A stretch of DNA of 64,000 bases, taken from Burkholderia cepacia (GTDB lineage: Bacteria > Pseudomonadota > Gammaproteobacteria > Burkholderiales > Burkholderiaceae). Location: NCBI RefSeq assembly GCF_001718835.1, contig NZ_CP013442.1:62001-126000 (forward strand). Direction: 5' to 3'. A program made the position numbers and the translations under genes. The notes beneath the pieces are model-generated. The model made no database searches, was not told the origin of the DNA, and worked only from the letters and a program-made list of their open reading frames with translations. Below are positions 1-12,300 of this stretch, piece by piece (within the stretch, counting starts at the first letter, position 1; each line of letters opens with the position of its first letter).

Positions 1-1760
1 TCGGGCGCCAGGGCCCCGTGCTCGTCGAGCAGGTACAGGTGCGCATTGCGGATCGGGCGGCCGACCGGCAGGCGGGCGCCGTAGGCGGTTGCGGCGTCGA
101 CCACGTAGTCGGTGATGCAGACGGTTGCCTCGGTGGGGCCATACGAGTTGTGGCACGAGCGCGTCCGCGCCAGCTCGCAGAGATCCGCCACGCGGGCGTT
201 GTCGCCCGCGCTGATGACCCGTTTCACGGCGCCGAGCGCGCTCCAGTCGAGCGCAGCGAGATAGGCCGGCGTCGCGTTGATGGTGGTGACGCCCTGCTGC
301 GCGATGTATTCGACGAAACGCGGCGCGTCGCGGATCACCGATGTTTTCGCCAGCACGAGGCGCGCGCCTGCGAGCAGCGTGACGAAAATCTCCATGATCG
401 AGCCGTCGAAGCCCGGGGAGTAGAACTGCACGAAGCGGTCGTCGGCATCGAAACCGAACGCGTCCACGTGATACTGCGCCATGTTCAGCAGGCCCGCGTG
501 CTCGAGCACGACGCCCTTCGGCGCGCCCGTGGAGCCGGACGTGTAGATGATGTACGCGGCGTCGTCCGGCCGGACCTCGACCTGCGCCGACGCGGATGCG
601 GGCTCCAGCGTGTCGAGCTGGAAGTCGAGGGCGAACATCGGGATCGCCCAGAAATCGGCGAGCAGCGGCAGGTGCTCCGAGTGCGTCAGCAGCGCCTTGA
701 CTTTCGCGTCCTCGATCATGAAGCGCAGGCGCTCCTGCGGAAACTCCGGGTCGAGCGGCAGATACACCGCGCCGGCCTTGAGCACGCCGAGCATGCCGAC
801 GATCCAGCGCTCGGAACGGTCGGCCACCACGCCGACCACGTCGCCGCGTTCGATCGCGTATTCCGCGAGCAGGAAGCTCGCGAGCCGGGACGACTGGTCG
901 TCCAGTTCGGCATAGGTCAGCGAGGCTTCGGCGGTCGCCACGGCGATGCTGTCCGGCGCGGACGCCGCCCGCTGCGCGAACTGCTCCAGGAACGTGCCCT
1001 GCACCGCAACGGGCTCGGCTTGCGAGCGAAGGCGCGCGCGTTCGTCGTCGTCGAGCAGCGAGACCGTGTCGAGCGGCGCTTCCAGCGCGTCGAAGCCGGC
1101 CAGGACGTTGCGCAGGTGCCGCGCGACATGCTGCAGATAGTGCAGCGTGAAGACCGTCGGCCGGCCCGTCAGCACGATCTCGTAGCGCGCGCGATGCCGG
1201 ATCTCGATCGACAGGTCGTAGTCCGCCGACGCCCACGCTTCGTGAAGCCCGTCGAAGCGCACGGCCACGTTGGTCGCGCGGGTTTCGCCGTGCAGCTTGT
1301 GCGCGAGGGCGGCGATCGGAAAGTCCTGGTACGTGTAGCTTCGCTGCACCGTGTCGCGAACCTGGTTCAGGTACTCGCGAACCGTTGCGCCGGGCCGGGC
1401 GGCGTCGATGAGCGGGACGGGGCCGGCGGGACCGTCCGCGGATTCGGCGATCAGGCGCGGCGAATCCACGAACAGCCCGGCCGTGGCGTCGTAGCGCCCG
1501 AGGACCCGGAACAGGGCCGCCAGCAGCACGACGAACGCGCCCAGCTCGTTGCCGGCGGCGAGCTTTTCCAGCACCCGCGCCGCGTCGCCGTCGAGCTCGA
1601 ACGCGTGCACCGGCGCGGGGCCGAGCGGCAGCGCATACGCCTGCCACGCCTGCTGAAGGCGGAAGTCTTCGTCGATGCGACCGAGCGCGTCGTTCCAGAA
1701 CGCCAGATGCTCCTGGTATTGGCCGCTGGTCGAGAGCGCGTTCAGATTCAGTTCTGACAA
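1..1760 (-). CDS. NRPS, partial: half condensation domain plus adenylation domain
   Basis: The C-terminal part lies beyond the left edge. The start is a TTG at 1760, preceded by GAAGGAG with 7-nt spacing, and it overlaps the end of the upstream gene by 13 nt. Residues 1 to about 290 match only the second half of a condensation domain. No HHxxxDG motif is present, so this half-domain should not catalyse peptide bonds. An adenylation domain follows, with the YIIYTSGSTG core motif near residue 405 and NSYGPTE further on. The pocket residues read by eye are D-G-M-N-I-A-S-V-C. The I-A-x-V-C part resembles Tyr/Phe codes, but the whole is not a code I know. Following a CmlA-like hydroxylase, it most likely loads Tyr that becomes beta-hydroxytyrosine; that is inference from context. 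Confidence 0.85.
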   Translation of the reverse strand, partial: MSELNLNALSTSGQYQEHLAFWNDALGRIDEDFRLQQAWQAYALPLGPAPVHAFELDGDAARVLEKLAAGNELGAFVVLLAALFRVLGRYDATAGLFVDSPRLIAESADGPAGPVPLIDAARPGATVREYLNQVRDTVQRSYTYQDFPIAALAHKLHGETRATNVAVRFDGLHEAWASADYDLSIEIRHRARYEIVLTGRPTVFTLHYLQHVARHLRNVLAGFDALEAPLDTVSLLDDDERARLRSQAEPVAVQGTFLEQFAQRAASAPDSIAVATAEASLTYAELDDQSSRLASFLLAEYAIERGDVVGVVADRSERWIVGMLGVLKAGAVYLPLDPEFPQERLRFMIEDAKVKALLTHSEHLPLLADFWAIPMFALDFQLDTLEPASASAQVEVRPDDAAYIIYTSGSTGAPKGVVLEHAGLLNMAQYHVDAFGFDADDRFVQFYSPGFDGSIMEIFVTLLAGARLVLAKTSVIRDAPRFVEYIAQQGVTTINATPAYLAALDWSALGAVKRVISAGDNARVADLCELARTRSCHNSYGPTEATVCITDYVVDAATAYGARLPVGRPIRNAHLYLLDEHGALAP

Positions 1761-3364
1761 AGCACGATCTCCTTCGTCGCGTACAGCACTTCGGAAGCGA
1801 TGCCCTTGGCCTTGCAGTGCGCGACAAACTGGGTGGACTGGATGTGGCTCGGCGAGTTTTCGTCGAAGGTGTTGTCGAGCAGGTGGTTCAGCCACGGCTC
1901 CTGACCCATCGCATAGACATACGCCGCGTTGAACGCGAAGCCATCCACCAGCGCGGCGGCCTCGTCGATCTTGCAGCCGCGCGCGCGGCGCGACTGGTCG
2001 ATGTCGCGCGGCAGCGCCTTGGGAAACAGCGGGCCATACACCCACGACGGCGGCGCGCCCTCGGTCTCCATCCCGACGAACAGGGTGTCCGGCTTGCCGG
2101 CGAGGCGGAAGACGTGCTCGTAGAGGACGGGGTCCAGGTTGCACGAATCGGCGATGCTCAGCACCGAACGATTGCCGAAGCGGATCATGAAGGACTGCTT
2201 GCTCTGGATCGCCAGGTCGTTGTGCTCGCCGAGGAACGGGATCGCGGTGATGGCCCCGTTGGGCAGCTTGATTTCCTGCGCATCCCGGACTTCCAGCACG
2301 TCGTCGAAGCCGAGCTTGCGCAACGCCAGTTCCAGCGACGGGTCTTGCGGGAAACCGTCGAAATTCCGGCCCACCACCACGGTCTTGATCTTGTGGCGAA
2401 GCTGCAGCAGCGTTTCGAGGACGATGTGGTCGTGATGGCTGTGCGTGAGCAGCACGTAGTCGATCTGGTCCGGCAGGTCGGCGAAGGTATAGCGCGGCAG
2501 GCGGGTGTCGTAGCCGTAGCTGATCAGCGGATCGAGCAGGATGCTCACGCCCCGGCTCTGGATCAGCAGGCACGCATGGCCGAAATAGCGGATGCGGATA
2601 TCGTCGCCATCGAACGAACGATCCGGTTTCGGCTCCGGCGCCCCCTCGACGAAGAACGAGCGGAACAGCGGCTCGTCCTTCTCCTCCACGCGCATCAGGT
2701 CGACGATTTTCGCGTAGCTGCCGGGCGTGTCGCGCATGCGGAACAGCGTGTCGAGCGCGGGCTCGTCGAAGGCCATGTTGCTGAACAGCGTGCGCTCGTC
2801 CTTGAGCCGGGGCGTGCTGAGAATGAACGGCCGCGGCGTGTTCTCGTCGATCGCCGACAGCGCGATGCTCTGCGCGTCGCGCGCATAGAACGGGCTCGCG
2901 TACAGCAGGCTCTCGAAGACCCGGAAGGACGGGTTGTGATTCAGGTCGTAATAGATCTCGACATAGCCTTTCAGCACCTCCGGAATCTCGGCGTAGATCG
3001 GGTCCGAGGCCATCCCCTTCGCCTGTTCCAGCAGCAGCGTGGAGAACGCCTTGTAAGCCTTCGCCAGTTCCAGTTGCCGGGTGGCGCGCGCGGTGGTCTG
3101 CGCGATCAGCGCGCGGATTTCGTCGACGCGCTGGCCGCCCAGGTCGATGAACGGGCCGCCGCGCATCGCCGGGTCGTTGCATGCGGCCACATGCATCATC
3201 GGCGATGCGGCATAGGACTTCATGATCGGCAGGAACCGCTCGGCCACGTTGAGCGCGGCGGTCAACGGCGGAAGCGTGTGAAACCACGCATACCAGCCGT
3301 TGATCAGCGGTTCGAACTGGATGTTTTGCCGCAGGTAGACTTGCGTGCTGGACGAGATATTCAA
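1748..3364 (-). CDS. CmlA-type diiron beta-hydroxylase with a metallo-beta-lactamase fold
   Basis: The protein has 538 residues: an N-terminal helical domain of about 245 residues and a C-terminal metallo-beta-lactamase-fold domain. Visible metal-ligand candidates are H308, H310, D312 and H313 in THSHHDH, E380 in GEHND, and D406 in IADSC. These sit three residues after the CmlA positions as I remember them (305, 307, 309, 310, 377, 403). CmlA hydroxylates the beta carbon of an aromatic amino acid held on an NRPS carrier. The start is TTG at 3364 with AGGAG six nt upstream, 10 bp after the hybrid PKS-NRPS gene; ATG is absent. Position directly before the next NRPS suggests that its aminoacyl carrier domain is the substrate, giving beta-hydroxytyrosine. 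A plain hydrolase is less likely given the length and N-terminal domain. Confidence 0.8.
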   Translation of the reverse strand: MNISSSTQVYLRQNIQFEPLINGWYAWFHTLPPLTAALNVAERFLPIMKSYAASPMMHVAACNDPAMRGGPFIDLGGQRVDEIRALIAQTTARATRQLELAKAYKAFSTLLLEQAKGMASDPIYAEIPEVLKGYVEIYYDLNHNPSFRVFESLLYASPFYARDAQSIALSAIDENTPRPFILSTPRLKDERTLFSNMAFDEPALDTLFRMRDTPGSYAKIVDLMRVEEKDEPLFRSFFVEGAPEPKPDRSFDGDDIRIRYFGHACLLIQSRGVSILLDPLISYGYDTRLPRYTFADLPDQIDYVLLTHSHHDHIVLETLLQLRHKIKTVVVGRNFDGFPQDPSLELALRKLGFDDVLEVRDAQEIKLPNGAITAIPFLGEHNDLAIQSKQSFMIRFGNRSVLSIADSCNLDPVLYEHVFRLAGKPDTLFVGMETEGAPPSWVYGPLFPKALPRDIDQSRRARGCKIDEAAALVDGFAFNAAYVYAMGQEPWLNHLLDNTFDENSPSHIQSTQFVAHCKAKGIASEVLYATKEIVLCQN

Positions 3365-3374
3365 CGAGTTCTCC

Positions 3375-6300
3375 TTAGAATGCGCTGAGTTCGACGGCGC
3401 TCTGGCGGGTGTCGGCGCGCAGCGCGCGCTGTCCCAGCGTCAGGTTCCGGATGCGTACGCCCGGGTTGGCCAGAATCTCGCCGATCACGGACGTCAGCTC
3501 GTCGGCGAGGCCTCGCACCAGCGCTTCGCTGAAGCGCCCGGCGTGATAGACGACGCTGATCGCGAGACCCTCGTCGCGCGGCTCGGCCAGGAACCAGAAG
3601 TCGGTCGCGGCTTCCGTGTCCGCGCCTTGCTGGTTGTGGTCCGGCAACTCGGAAATGCGCACTTGCCCCGCATAGCGATCGACGGCGCCTTGCCGCTGGT
3701 TCTGCAGCGTCAGGCCGATGTCGAAGAGCGGATTGCGTCCCGGAACGCGCTTGACGTGCAGCTCGTCGAGCAGGCGATCCAGCGGATAAAGCGGGTGGGA
3801 GAACGCTTCGATGGTGGTGTCCCGCACCCGGGTCAGCAGCGTGTCGAAGCGATCGTCGCCGGCGACGCGATCGCGCAGCGCCAGCACGTTCAGATAGGGG
3901 CCGACCTGCGACTCGAGCTCGGGAAGCTCGCGGCCCGCGACCGGCGTGCCGACGACGATGTCCTCCTGGCCGGAGCGGCGGTAGAACAGCGCCTTGATCG
4001 CAGACAGCAGCGCGATGAACAAGGTCGCGCCATGGCGCTTGCCGAGCGATTCCAGCGCCGTCGTCGCGGCGGCCGGCAGTTCGAAGCGCCAGGTTTTCCA
4101 GCTCGGTGCGGCAGGCTGCTCGACGTCGCCCGGCAGTGCCAGCGCGCGCAGGTCGCCGCCCAGCTTGTTCAGCCAATAATCCTTCATGCGAGCGCCTTCC
4201 GGCCCCGCGAGCAGGCGGTTCAGCCAGCCCGCGTAGTCCTTGTACTGGATGGCGAGCGCGGGCAGCGGATTGTCCCGGCGCTCGACGAACGCGTTATAGA
4301 TCTGCGACAGGTCGTCGAGCAGCACCTCCGTGGACCAGCCGTCGGTCACGATGTGATGCATCGTGCAGATGCAGACGTGACGGACTTCGGAGAGCCTGAG
4401 CAGCTTGACGCGGAACAGCGGGCCGGCGGCGAGATCCATCGGCGCGAGCCGTTCGCGGGCTTCGATCGACGCGGCCTGCGCATCGCGGTCCTCGGCATCC
4501 TGCAAATCCACGACCTCGACCGGGAACGCGGCTTCGCCGGCAGGCAGCACTTGCTGGAACGGTTGATTGCCGACCAGCACGAAACGCGTGCGCAGGATCT
4601 CGTGACGTTCACTCAACGCCCGGAACGCGCGCACGAGCGCGTCCACGTCCAGCACGCCCTCGAACAGCAGCGACGTGGGCAGCGGCCCGCCGGCTTGCGC
4701 CGCATTGAGGCGATCCTGGACCCAGAGCCGCGTCTGCGCGGGCGAGAGTTCGTATTGCGGCTGCGCGGGCAGCGGCGTCACCGGCGTGTAATCGATGGGC
4801 TGCGTATCGGCGATGCGCTTCGCGAGGCTGGAAATGGTGGGGTGCGAGAACAGGCTGCGGATTTCCAGCTTCACCTGCAGGTCGCGGCGGATGCGCGCGG
4901 CGACCTTCGTCGCGGAGAGCGAATTGCCGCCCAGCTCGAAGAAATTGGCGGTCGTGCTGATCCGGTTCTTGCCGAGCACTTCTTGCCAGATTGCCGCCAG
5001 CTGCGCTTCGAGCGCGTTGCCGGGCTCGACGTGGTCCACGCCGTCGCCGGGTTCGGGCAGGCTGGCGCGATCGAGCTTGCCGTTGGGCAGATGCGCGAAC
5101 GCGGTCACGACGACGAACGCGGACGGCACCATGTAATCCGGCAGCCGCTGCTGAAGGTGCCCGCGCACCGCCTCGATCAGTTCGGCTTCGGGGTGCGACG
5201 AAAGCAGCCACGCGACGAGTCTCGCGCCGTCGTCCGCGCCGCGCAGCGCCACGACGGCTGCGTCGACCCACGGGTGCGATGCCAGCGTCGCCTCGATTTC
5301 ACCGAGTTCGATGCGCAGGCCGCGCAGCTTGACCTGATGGTCGATGCGGCCGAGGAATTCGATGTTGCCGTCGGCACGGTAGCGCGCGAGATCGCCGGTG
5401 CGATAGAGGCGCGCGTGCGGGTCGGCGGAGAATGGATCGGCGATGAACTTCGCGGCGCTCAGTTCGGGCTCGCCATGATAGCCGCGCCCGACCGGCGTGC
5501 CGCCGATCAGCAGCTCGCCCGCCACGCCGACCGGCACGGGCTGCATCTGCGCGTCGACGATATAGACGCGGGTATTGGCGATCGGCCGGCCGATCGGGAC
5601 GTTGCGGTGCGCGTCGTCGCGCCGGCATTCCCAGGCGGTCACGTCGACGGCGGCCTCGGTCGGGCCATAGAGGTTGTACAGCCTGGCGTCCAGGCGCTCG
5701 AAGAAGCGCTGCTGCAGGTCGTAGGGCAGCGCCTCGCCGCTGCACACGACGCGACGCAGCGACGCGCAGTGCGCGTCGAGGTCCGGATGGTCGAGGAAGG
5801 CGCGCAGCATGGACGGCACGAAATGGACGGTGGTGATCCCTTCGCGTGCAATGAGATCGACGAGGTAGTCGGTCTCGCGCTGGCCGCCGGGCCGGGCGAA
5901 CACGAGGCGCGCGCCGGTGACGAGCGGCCAGAAGAATTCCCAGACCGAGACGTCGAAGCTGAACGGGGTCTTCTGCAGCACGGCATCGTCGGCGCCGAGC
6001 GCGTACGCGTGCTGCATCCAGAGGATGCGGTTGGTGACGGCGCGATGGGTATTGAGCGCGCCCTTGGGCCTGCCGGTCGAGCCGGAGGTGTAGATCATGT
6101 AGGCGAGGTTGTCGCCGCTCAGCGCGGGCGCGGGGTTGGCCGCGGGCGCGGCGGCGAACTCGTGCGCGTCGCGATCGACGACGATCAGGCGGGCGTCGGT
6201 GTCGGGCAGCGCGGGCAGCAGATGCTGCTGGGTGAGGAGCCAGCGCAGCTGGGCGTTGTCGATCATGAAGCGCACGCGCTCGGCGGGGTAGTCGGGATCG

Positions 6301-9300
6301 ACGGGGACGTAAGCGCCGCCGGCCTTGAGGATGGCGAGCAGCGCGACGATCATGTCGAGCGAGCGCTCCATGGCGACGCCGACGAGGGAGTCGGGGGCGA
6401 CGCCGAGCGCGATGAGGTGATGGGCGAGGCGGTTGGCGCGCAGGTTGAGTTCGGCGTAGGTGAGCGACGCGTCGTCATGAACGGCGGCGACGGCGTCGGG
6501 GGTGCGCTCGGCCTGCTGCTCGAACAGCCGGTGCAGCGGTTGTTCGGCGGCAGCGCCGAAATCCGTGTCGGTCCGGTTCCACTCGACGGTCAGCGTGTTC
6601 CGTTCCGCATCGCTCAGCAGCGGCAGCCGGGCAACGGCGGCCGACGCATCGCCCGCGAGACTCGTCAGCAGTTTCCGGTAGATCCCGAGGAAACGCTGCA
6701 CCGTGCTCTGTTCGAACAGATCGGTGTTGTAGTCGCAATCGATCAGGAGTTCCTGCCCCGCGTCGAGCACGTTGACGTTCAGGTCGAACGCGGTATGACG
6801 GATCAGCGGGGCGACCAGGCCGACCTTCAGGCCGGGCAGTTCGGGCAGCGCCGACACGGGTTCCAGATTGAAGACCGCCGATACCAGCGGGGCGGCGTTC
6901 AGATCACGCTGCGCACCGATTTCGCGGACCAGCTCGGCGAACGGGAAATCCTGATGCTCGAGCGCGTCGAGCAGGTTCTGGCGCGTGCCGGACAGGAAGC
7001 TCGCCACGGTGGCCGCGTCCGGCAGCGTGGAGCGCAGCGGCAGCAGATGCGTGCAGTAGCCGGCGAGGCGGTCGCTGCCGGCCACGGAGCGGCCGGTCAC
7101 GGGGATGCCGGTGACGATCTCCTGCTGGCCGGCGATGCGGTGCAGGAACAGATTGAAGCCCGCGAGCAGCATCATGTAGAGCGTGCAGCCGTTCTGACGG
7201 GCGGCGGCGCGCAGCGACGCGGCCTCCTCCGCATCCAGATGCAGGGACACGCGCTCGCCGTGAAACGTCTTCACCGCGGGCCGGGGGTAGTCCACCGGAA
7301 GATTCAGCGGTTCGGCGTGGCCCGCGCATTGCGCCAGCCAGTACTCGCGGTTCGCCTTCGCTTCCGGACTGTGGCGCTGGCCGTCGATCTGCTTCAGGTA
7401 CTCGCGGAACTGCAGCGGCGCCGCGGCCGGCGCCGCGCCGGCATAAGCCCGCGCCAGATCCTCGAGCAGGATGCCGAACGTGGAGCCGTCGCAGATGATG
7501 TGATGGGCCGTCATCACCAGCAGGTGACGCTCGCTGCTCAGGCGCACGAGCGCGGCGCGAAAGAGCGGGCCGTTCACCAGGTCGAACGGCTGGCGGCTTT
7601 CCTGATCCCGCCACGCGTCCTGGTCCGTGTCGATCAACGGAATCTGGAGCGTCAGCGACGGATGCACGATCTGGCCCGACCCGTCCGGCGTCAGCGTGGT
7701 GCGCAGCGCCTCGTGCCGGTCGACCAGGCCCTGGACGGCCGCGCGCATCGCGGCCTCGTCGAGCCGGCCGTTCAGCTCGAGGGTGGTGTTGACGTTGTAG
7801 GCCAGCGATCCTTCGGGATCGACTTCCGACAGGACCCACAACTGCCGCTGCGCTTCGCTCAGCGCGGCAACCGTGCCGTGCTTCGAATGAGGCCGGATGA
7901 AGCCGCCCCGGCGCAGGTCGGCGACGCTGTCCTTCACCGCGCGGATGAAGCGGTCGACATCGGCGTCCGTATGCGCGGTGGACAGGAAGCAGGTGCGCCA
8001 TTCCCAGATGTAGATGCCCTTTTCGAGCATGTGATAGAAGAACAGGTCGAGGTTCTCGGTGAATTCGAAGCGGAACATCGAGCCGAACCACGTGACCTTG
8101 ATCGGCGCCTCGGCCTCCGCGAAGAACGCGTTCAGCGTGGCGGCGATTTGCGCGGTCCGTTCGTTGAGCGTGGCCTGCAGCGCCGGACCTTCCTGCTCGA
8201 TCTTCTCCAGCACGGCCAGCGCGGCCGACATGGCGAGCGGATACTGGCAGAAGGTGCCGCCGAACGCCGTGCGGTCCGCGGCGGGGAACGAGTGGTCGCC
8301 GTAGGTCCACATGCCGCCGTCGATCGCGTCCATGAAGCGTCGGGAGCCGGCGATGACGCCCAGCGGCAGGCCGCCGCCGATGATCTTGCCGTAGGTCGCG
8401 AGATCGGCCCGAATGCCGAACATGGCCTGCGAGCCGCCCGGATGGACGCGGAAGCCGGTGATCATTTCGTCGAAGATCAGCGCGGCCCCGGCCTCCTCGG
8501 TGATGCGGCGCAGCTCCTTGAGGAATGCGACGGGCTGCAGCGACGGGTTGCGGCTCTGCACCGGCTCCACCAGCACGGCGGCGATCGTCGACGCCATGCC
8601 GCGGATGGTCTCGAGCGCGGCGTCGCTGCCGTAGTCGAGCAGGACCATGTTCTCGACCGAGCCGAACGGCACGCCGGGGGCCATGGCTTCCGTCACGCCT
8701 TCCGCGTTCGCCGCGGCGAGCGTGCCGTCCGCATGGCCGTGATACGAATGCGTGAACATCACGATCTTGTCGCGCCCGGTCACGGCGCGCGCGAGCCGCA
8801 TGGCGGTCATCACCGCCTCGGTGCCGGTGTTCGAGAAGGCGACGCGATCGAGGCCGGTGACGCGGGCGAAGCGCGCGGCCACTTCGCCGACGAGGCTGGA
8901 GCGCGCGCCCAGTTCGAGCGGACGCTGCCATTCGCGGGTGACCTGCTGCTGGATGAATTCCGGCGTGTGGCCGAACAGATGCACGCCGAAGCCCATCGTG
9001 AAATCGATGTACTCGTTGCCGTCGATATCCCACAGCCGCGAACCGGCCGCGCGATCGCCGACGATCGGATACAGCATCTCCTTGGTCGAGAAGCGGAAGC
9101 CAACCGTGGCGCGGCTGTCGGCCAGCACCGAGCGGGACGCCTGCACCGAGTCCTTCGATTTCCGGGTGCGCGTGGTGTAGCGCACGATCAGCGCTTCGAG
9201 ATGCTCCTGCTGCACGGCGGTCAGGCCGCGCGCCCGTTGTTCGACCGGGCTGCCCCACGGCATCATGGGCTTGCGGGGCTGATTGTCCGAGGCAGGCGCA

Positions 9301-12300
9301 GCCGGAGCCGCGACCGCAGGCGCGGGTTTCGTTGCGGGCGCAACGGCATGGACCGCAACGGCGGCCTTCGGCGCGACGCTCGCGACGGCTTGCGCGGCGA
9401 CCGTCGGCCGAACGTCGGCATGGCCGGTCAGCGACGTGCGCAGCAGCTCCATTTGCTGGCTCATGACGTGGGACAGCAGTTGATTCTGTTCGCGCAACAC
9501 CCGCTCGACCGTGGAGCCGCCTTCGGCCGCGACCCATTCCACCGGGGCCGCCGGGGCGGCGGCGAGCGGCGCAGGCACCGCCGCAAGGAGCGGCGCGGCG
9601 GCCGTTGCGGACGGTTCGGCCGCTGCCGCGGGCGGCGCGTCCTCCGCCGGCAGGTTGTCGGCGACGTACTCGGCCAGCGCCTGCACCGTCGCCAGGTCTT
9701 CGAAGAAGCGGCGCATCACCAGCTTCACGCCGTACTGCTTCTCGATGTGCCGGATCGCCTCGATCAGCACGATCGAGTCGGCGCCCATTTCCAGGAAGGG
9801 CAGGTCGATGTTGATGGTGGAGGGATCGGCCTGGATCAATTCGCCGATCTTGCCGCGAAGCCATTCGAGAACCTCGCCGATACGGTTGAGCGTCGGCGTT
9901 GCGGCGATGGGAAGTGCGCTTGTCTGGGTCATGGACGTGTCCGCTTTCTGGAACCAGGTACGACTGCGTTGGAAGGGATAGGACGGCAATGCGACGCGCG
10001 TGAGCGCGGGTGTTTCGGTTGAGGCCCAATCGACGTCGACGCCGTGGGCGTAAAGACTCGACAGCGCTTCGACCAGGGCTTGCTGCTCCACTTGCGGCCG
10101 CTGCAAGCCGAGGAACTGGATGCCGGCGTCCGGCGCGCAGCAGGCGCGCGCCAGGTTGACGAGCACCGGCTTGGGGCCGATTTCGACCAGCAGGTTGAAT
10201 CCGGCTTCGACAAGGCGCTCGACGCTGCTCGCGAACTGCACCGGCTCCCGGCAGTGACGGCGCCAGTATTCGTCGGTGGGCGCCTCGTCCATCACGGCGC
10301 CCGTGAGATTGGAATAGAACGGGATCGCCGGGCGCGCGACGCGCACCGCTTTCGCCGCGGCCTGGAACTCGTCCAGCATCGGCTCGAGCAGCGGCGAGTG
10401 GAACGCGTGCGACGTATTGAGCGGCACGGACCGGATGTCTTGCGCGGCGAACGCGTCGACCAGCATCGCGATGCGCTCGCGCTTGCCGGAGATCACGATG
10501 CTGGCCGGGCCGTTGACGGCAGCCACCGCCACCTCGTGCGGATAGGCGTCGATTGCGCGCTCGACCGTGGCGAGGTCCGCGAAGATGGCCGCCATCTCGC
10601 CGTCGCGGGGCAGCGCCTGCATCAGCCGGCCGCGTTCGGCGATCAGCCGCAGGCCGTCTTCCGGCGAGAAGATGCCGGCCGCGCAGGCGGCCGCGTACTC
10701 GCCGACGCTGTGTCCCATCACGGCGTCGGGCGTCACGCCGAACGACGCCAGCAACGTGGTGAGCGCGTACTGCAGCGAGAACAGCGCCGGCTGGCTATAG
10801 CCGGTCTGGTGAATGTCCTCGTTGCGGGCGGACAGCACCTCGAGCAACGGCTTGTCGAGCAGCGGGTCGGCCACCGCGCGGCAGCGGTCGATCGCGTCGC
10901 GGAACACCGGATACGCGTCGTACAGGCGGCGGCCCATGCCGGCGTATTGCGAACCCTGGCCGGTGAACAGGAACGCCATCTTCACCCGGGGCGCGGGCTG
11001 CGTCGCGGCGGCGGGTTCTTTCGCCTGGAACGCGCGCAGCTTTTCGACGGCGTCCTCGAGCGACGACACCGGCAGCGCCAGCCGATGCGCGAAATGCGAG
11101 CGGCCGGTCGACGCCGAATACGCCACGGCCGCGATATCGAGACCGGGTTCGGCTTCGAGCCGCCGCTGATAGCGCGCGGCAAGCTCGCGCAATGCCGCCG
11201 GCGTCTTGGCCGACAGGACCAGCGGATGCACGTTGTGCCTCGACGGCGTCGCCTGCCGCGCCGGCGCGGGCGCTTCCTCCAGCACCAGGTGCGCGTTGGT
11301 GCCGCTCGCGCCGAACGCGCTGACGCCGGCTCGCCGTGGCTGCGCGCCGCGCGGCCACGCGCTCGCCTCGGCGCAGACCTCGATCGGCAGCGCGTCCCAG
11401 CGCACCAGCGGGCTCGGGTGGCGGAAATGCAGATGGGCGGGGATGCGCTCGTGGTTGAGCGACAGCACGACCTTGATGACCCCCGCGATGCCGGCGGCGG
11501 ATTCCGTGTGGCCGATGTTGGTTTTCACCGAGCCGACGCGCAGCGGCCTGCCCGCGTCGCGGCCGGCGCCGAACACCGTCGCGAGCGCCTGCACCTCGAT
11601 CGGATCGCCGAGCGCGGTGCCGGTGCCGTGCGCTTCCACGTAATCGACGGACGCGGCGGGAATCCCGCCCAGCGCCTTGCGGATCACTTCTTCCTGCGCG
11701 CGCCCGTTCGGCGCGGTAAAGCCGCTCGACGCACCGTCGTGGTTGACGGCCGAACCGCGCAGCACGGCCAGCACGCGATCGCCCGCGGCGAGCGCATCGG
11801 ACAGGCGCTTGAGCACGAGCGCGCCGCAGCCTTCGCTGCGCACGAAGCCGTCCGCCGCCGCGTCGAAGGTCTTGCAGCGGCCGTCCGGGGCCAGCGCCCG
11901 CGTGCGCGACACGGCGATCGAGTTGTCCGGCGAAAGAATCAGGTTGACGCCGCCCGCGATGGCGAGATCGCACTCGCCGGTGCGCAGGTTCTGGCTCGCG
12001 GTATGGATCGCGGTGAGCGACGACGAGCAGGCGGTGTCGATCGCCATGCTCGGGCCTTGCAGGCCCAGCCCGTAGGAGATGCGGCCGGCCGCCGTGTTGA
12101 GCGGATTGCCGGTGAAGAAATAGCCGTCGATGCCGCTGCCGCCGCCGTTGCGAAGCTGCAGATTCGCGTAATCGTTGGTGGTGATGCCGACGAACACGCC
12201 GGTGCGGCTGCCCTTCAGGCTGTCGACGGGAATGCCGGCATGCTCCAGCGCTTCGTGGCTGACTTCGAGCAGCAGGCGCTGCTGCGGGTCCATCGCGGCC

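Noticed and set aside
18..1757. A 579-codon open frame on the plus strand across the left NRPS
   Set aside because: It is the antisense shadow of the minus-strand NRPS, which shows YTSGSTG and other adenylation motifs; the plus frame is Arg-rich with no domain.
1748..3364. Plain metallo-beta-lactamase (antibiotic resistance) for this gene
   Set aside because: The 245-residue N-terminal domain, the 538-residue length and the ligand spacing fit the CmlA hydroxylase family instead.
3345..10022. A 2225-codon plus-strand open frame over the PKS-NRPS gene
   Set aside because: High-GC coding DNA gives long antisense frames. This one is Arg/Ala/Gly-rich, without motifs, while the minus strand has complete KS, AT, AMT, C and A domains.
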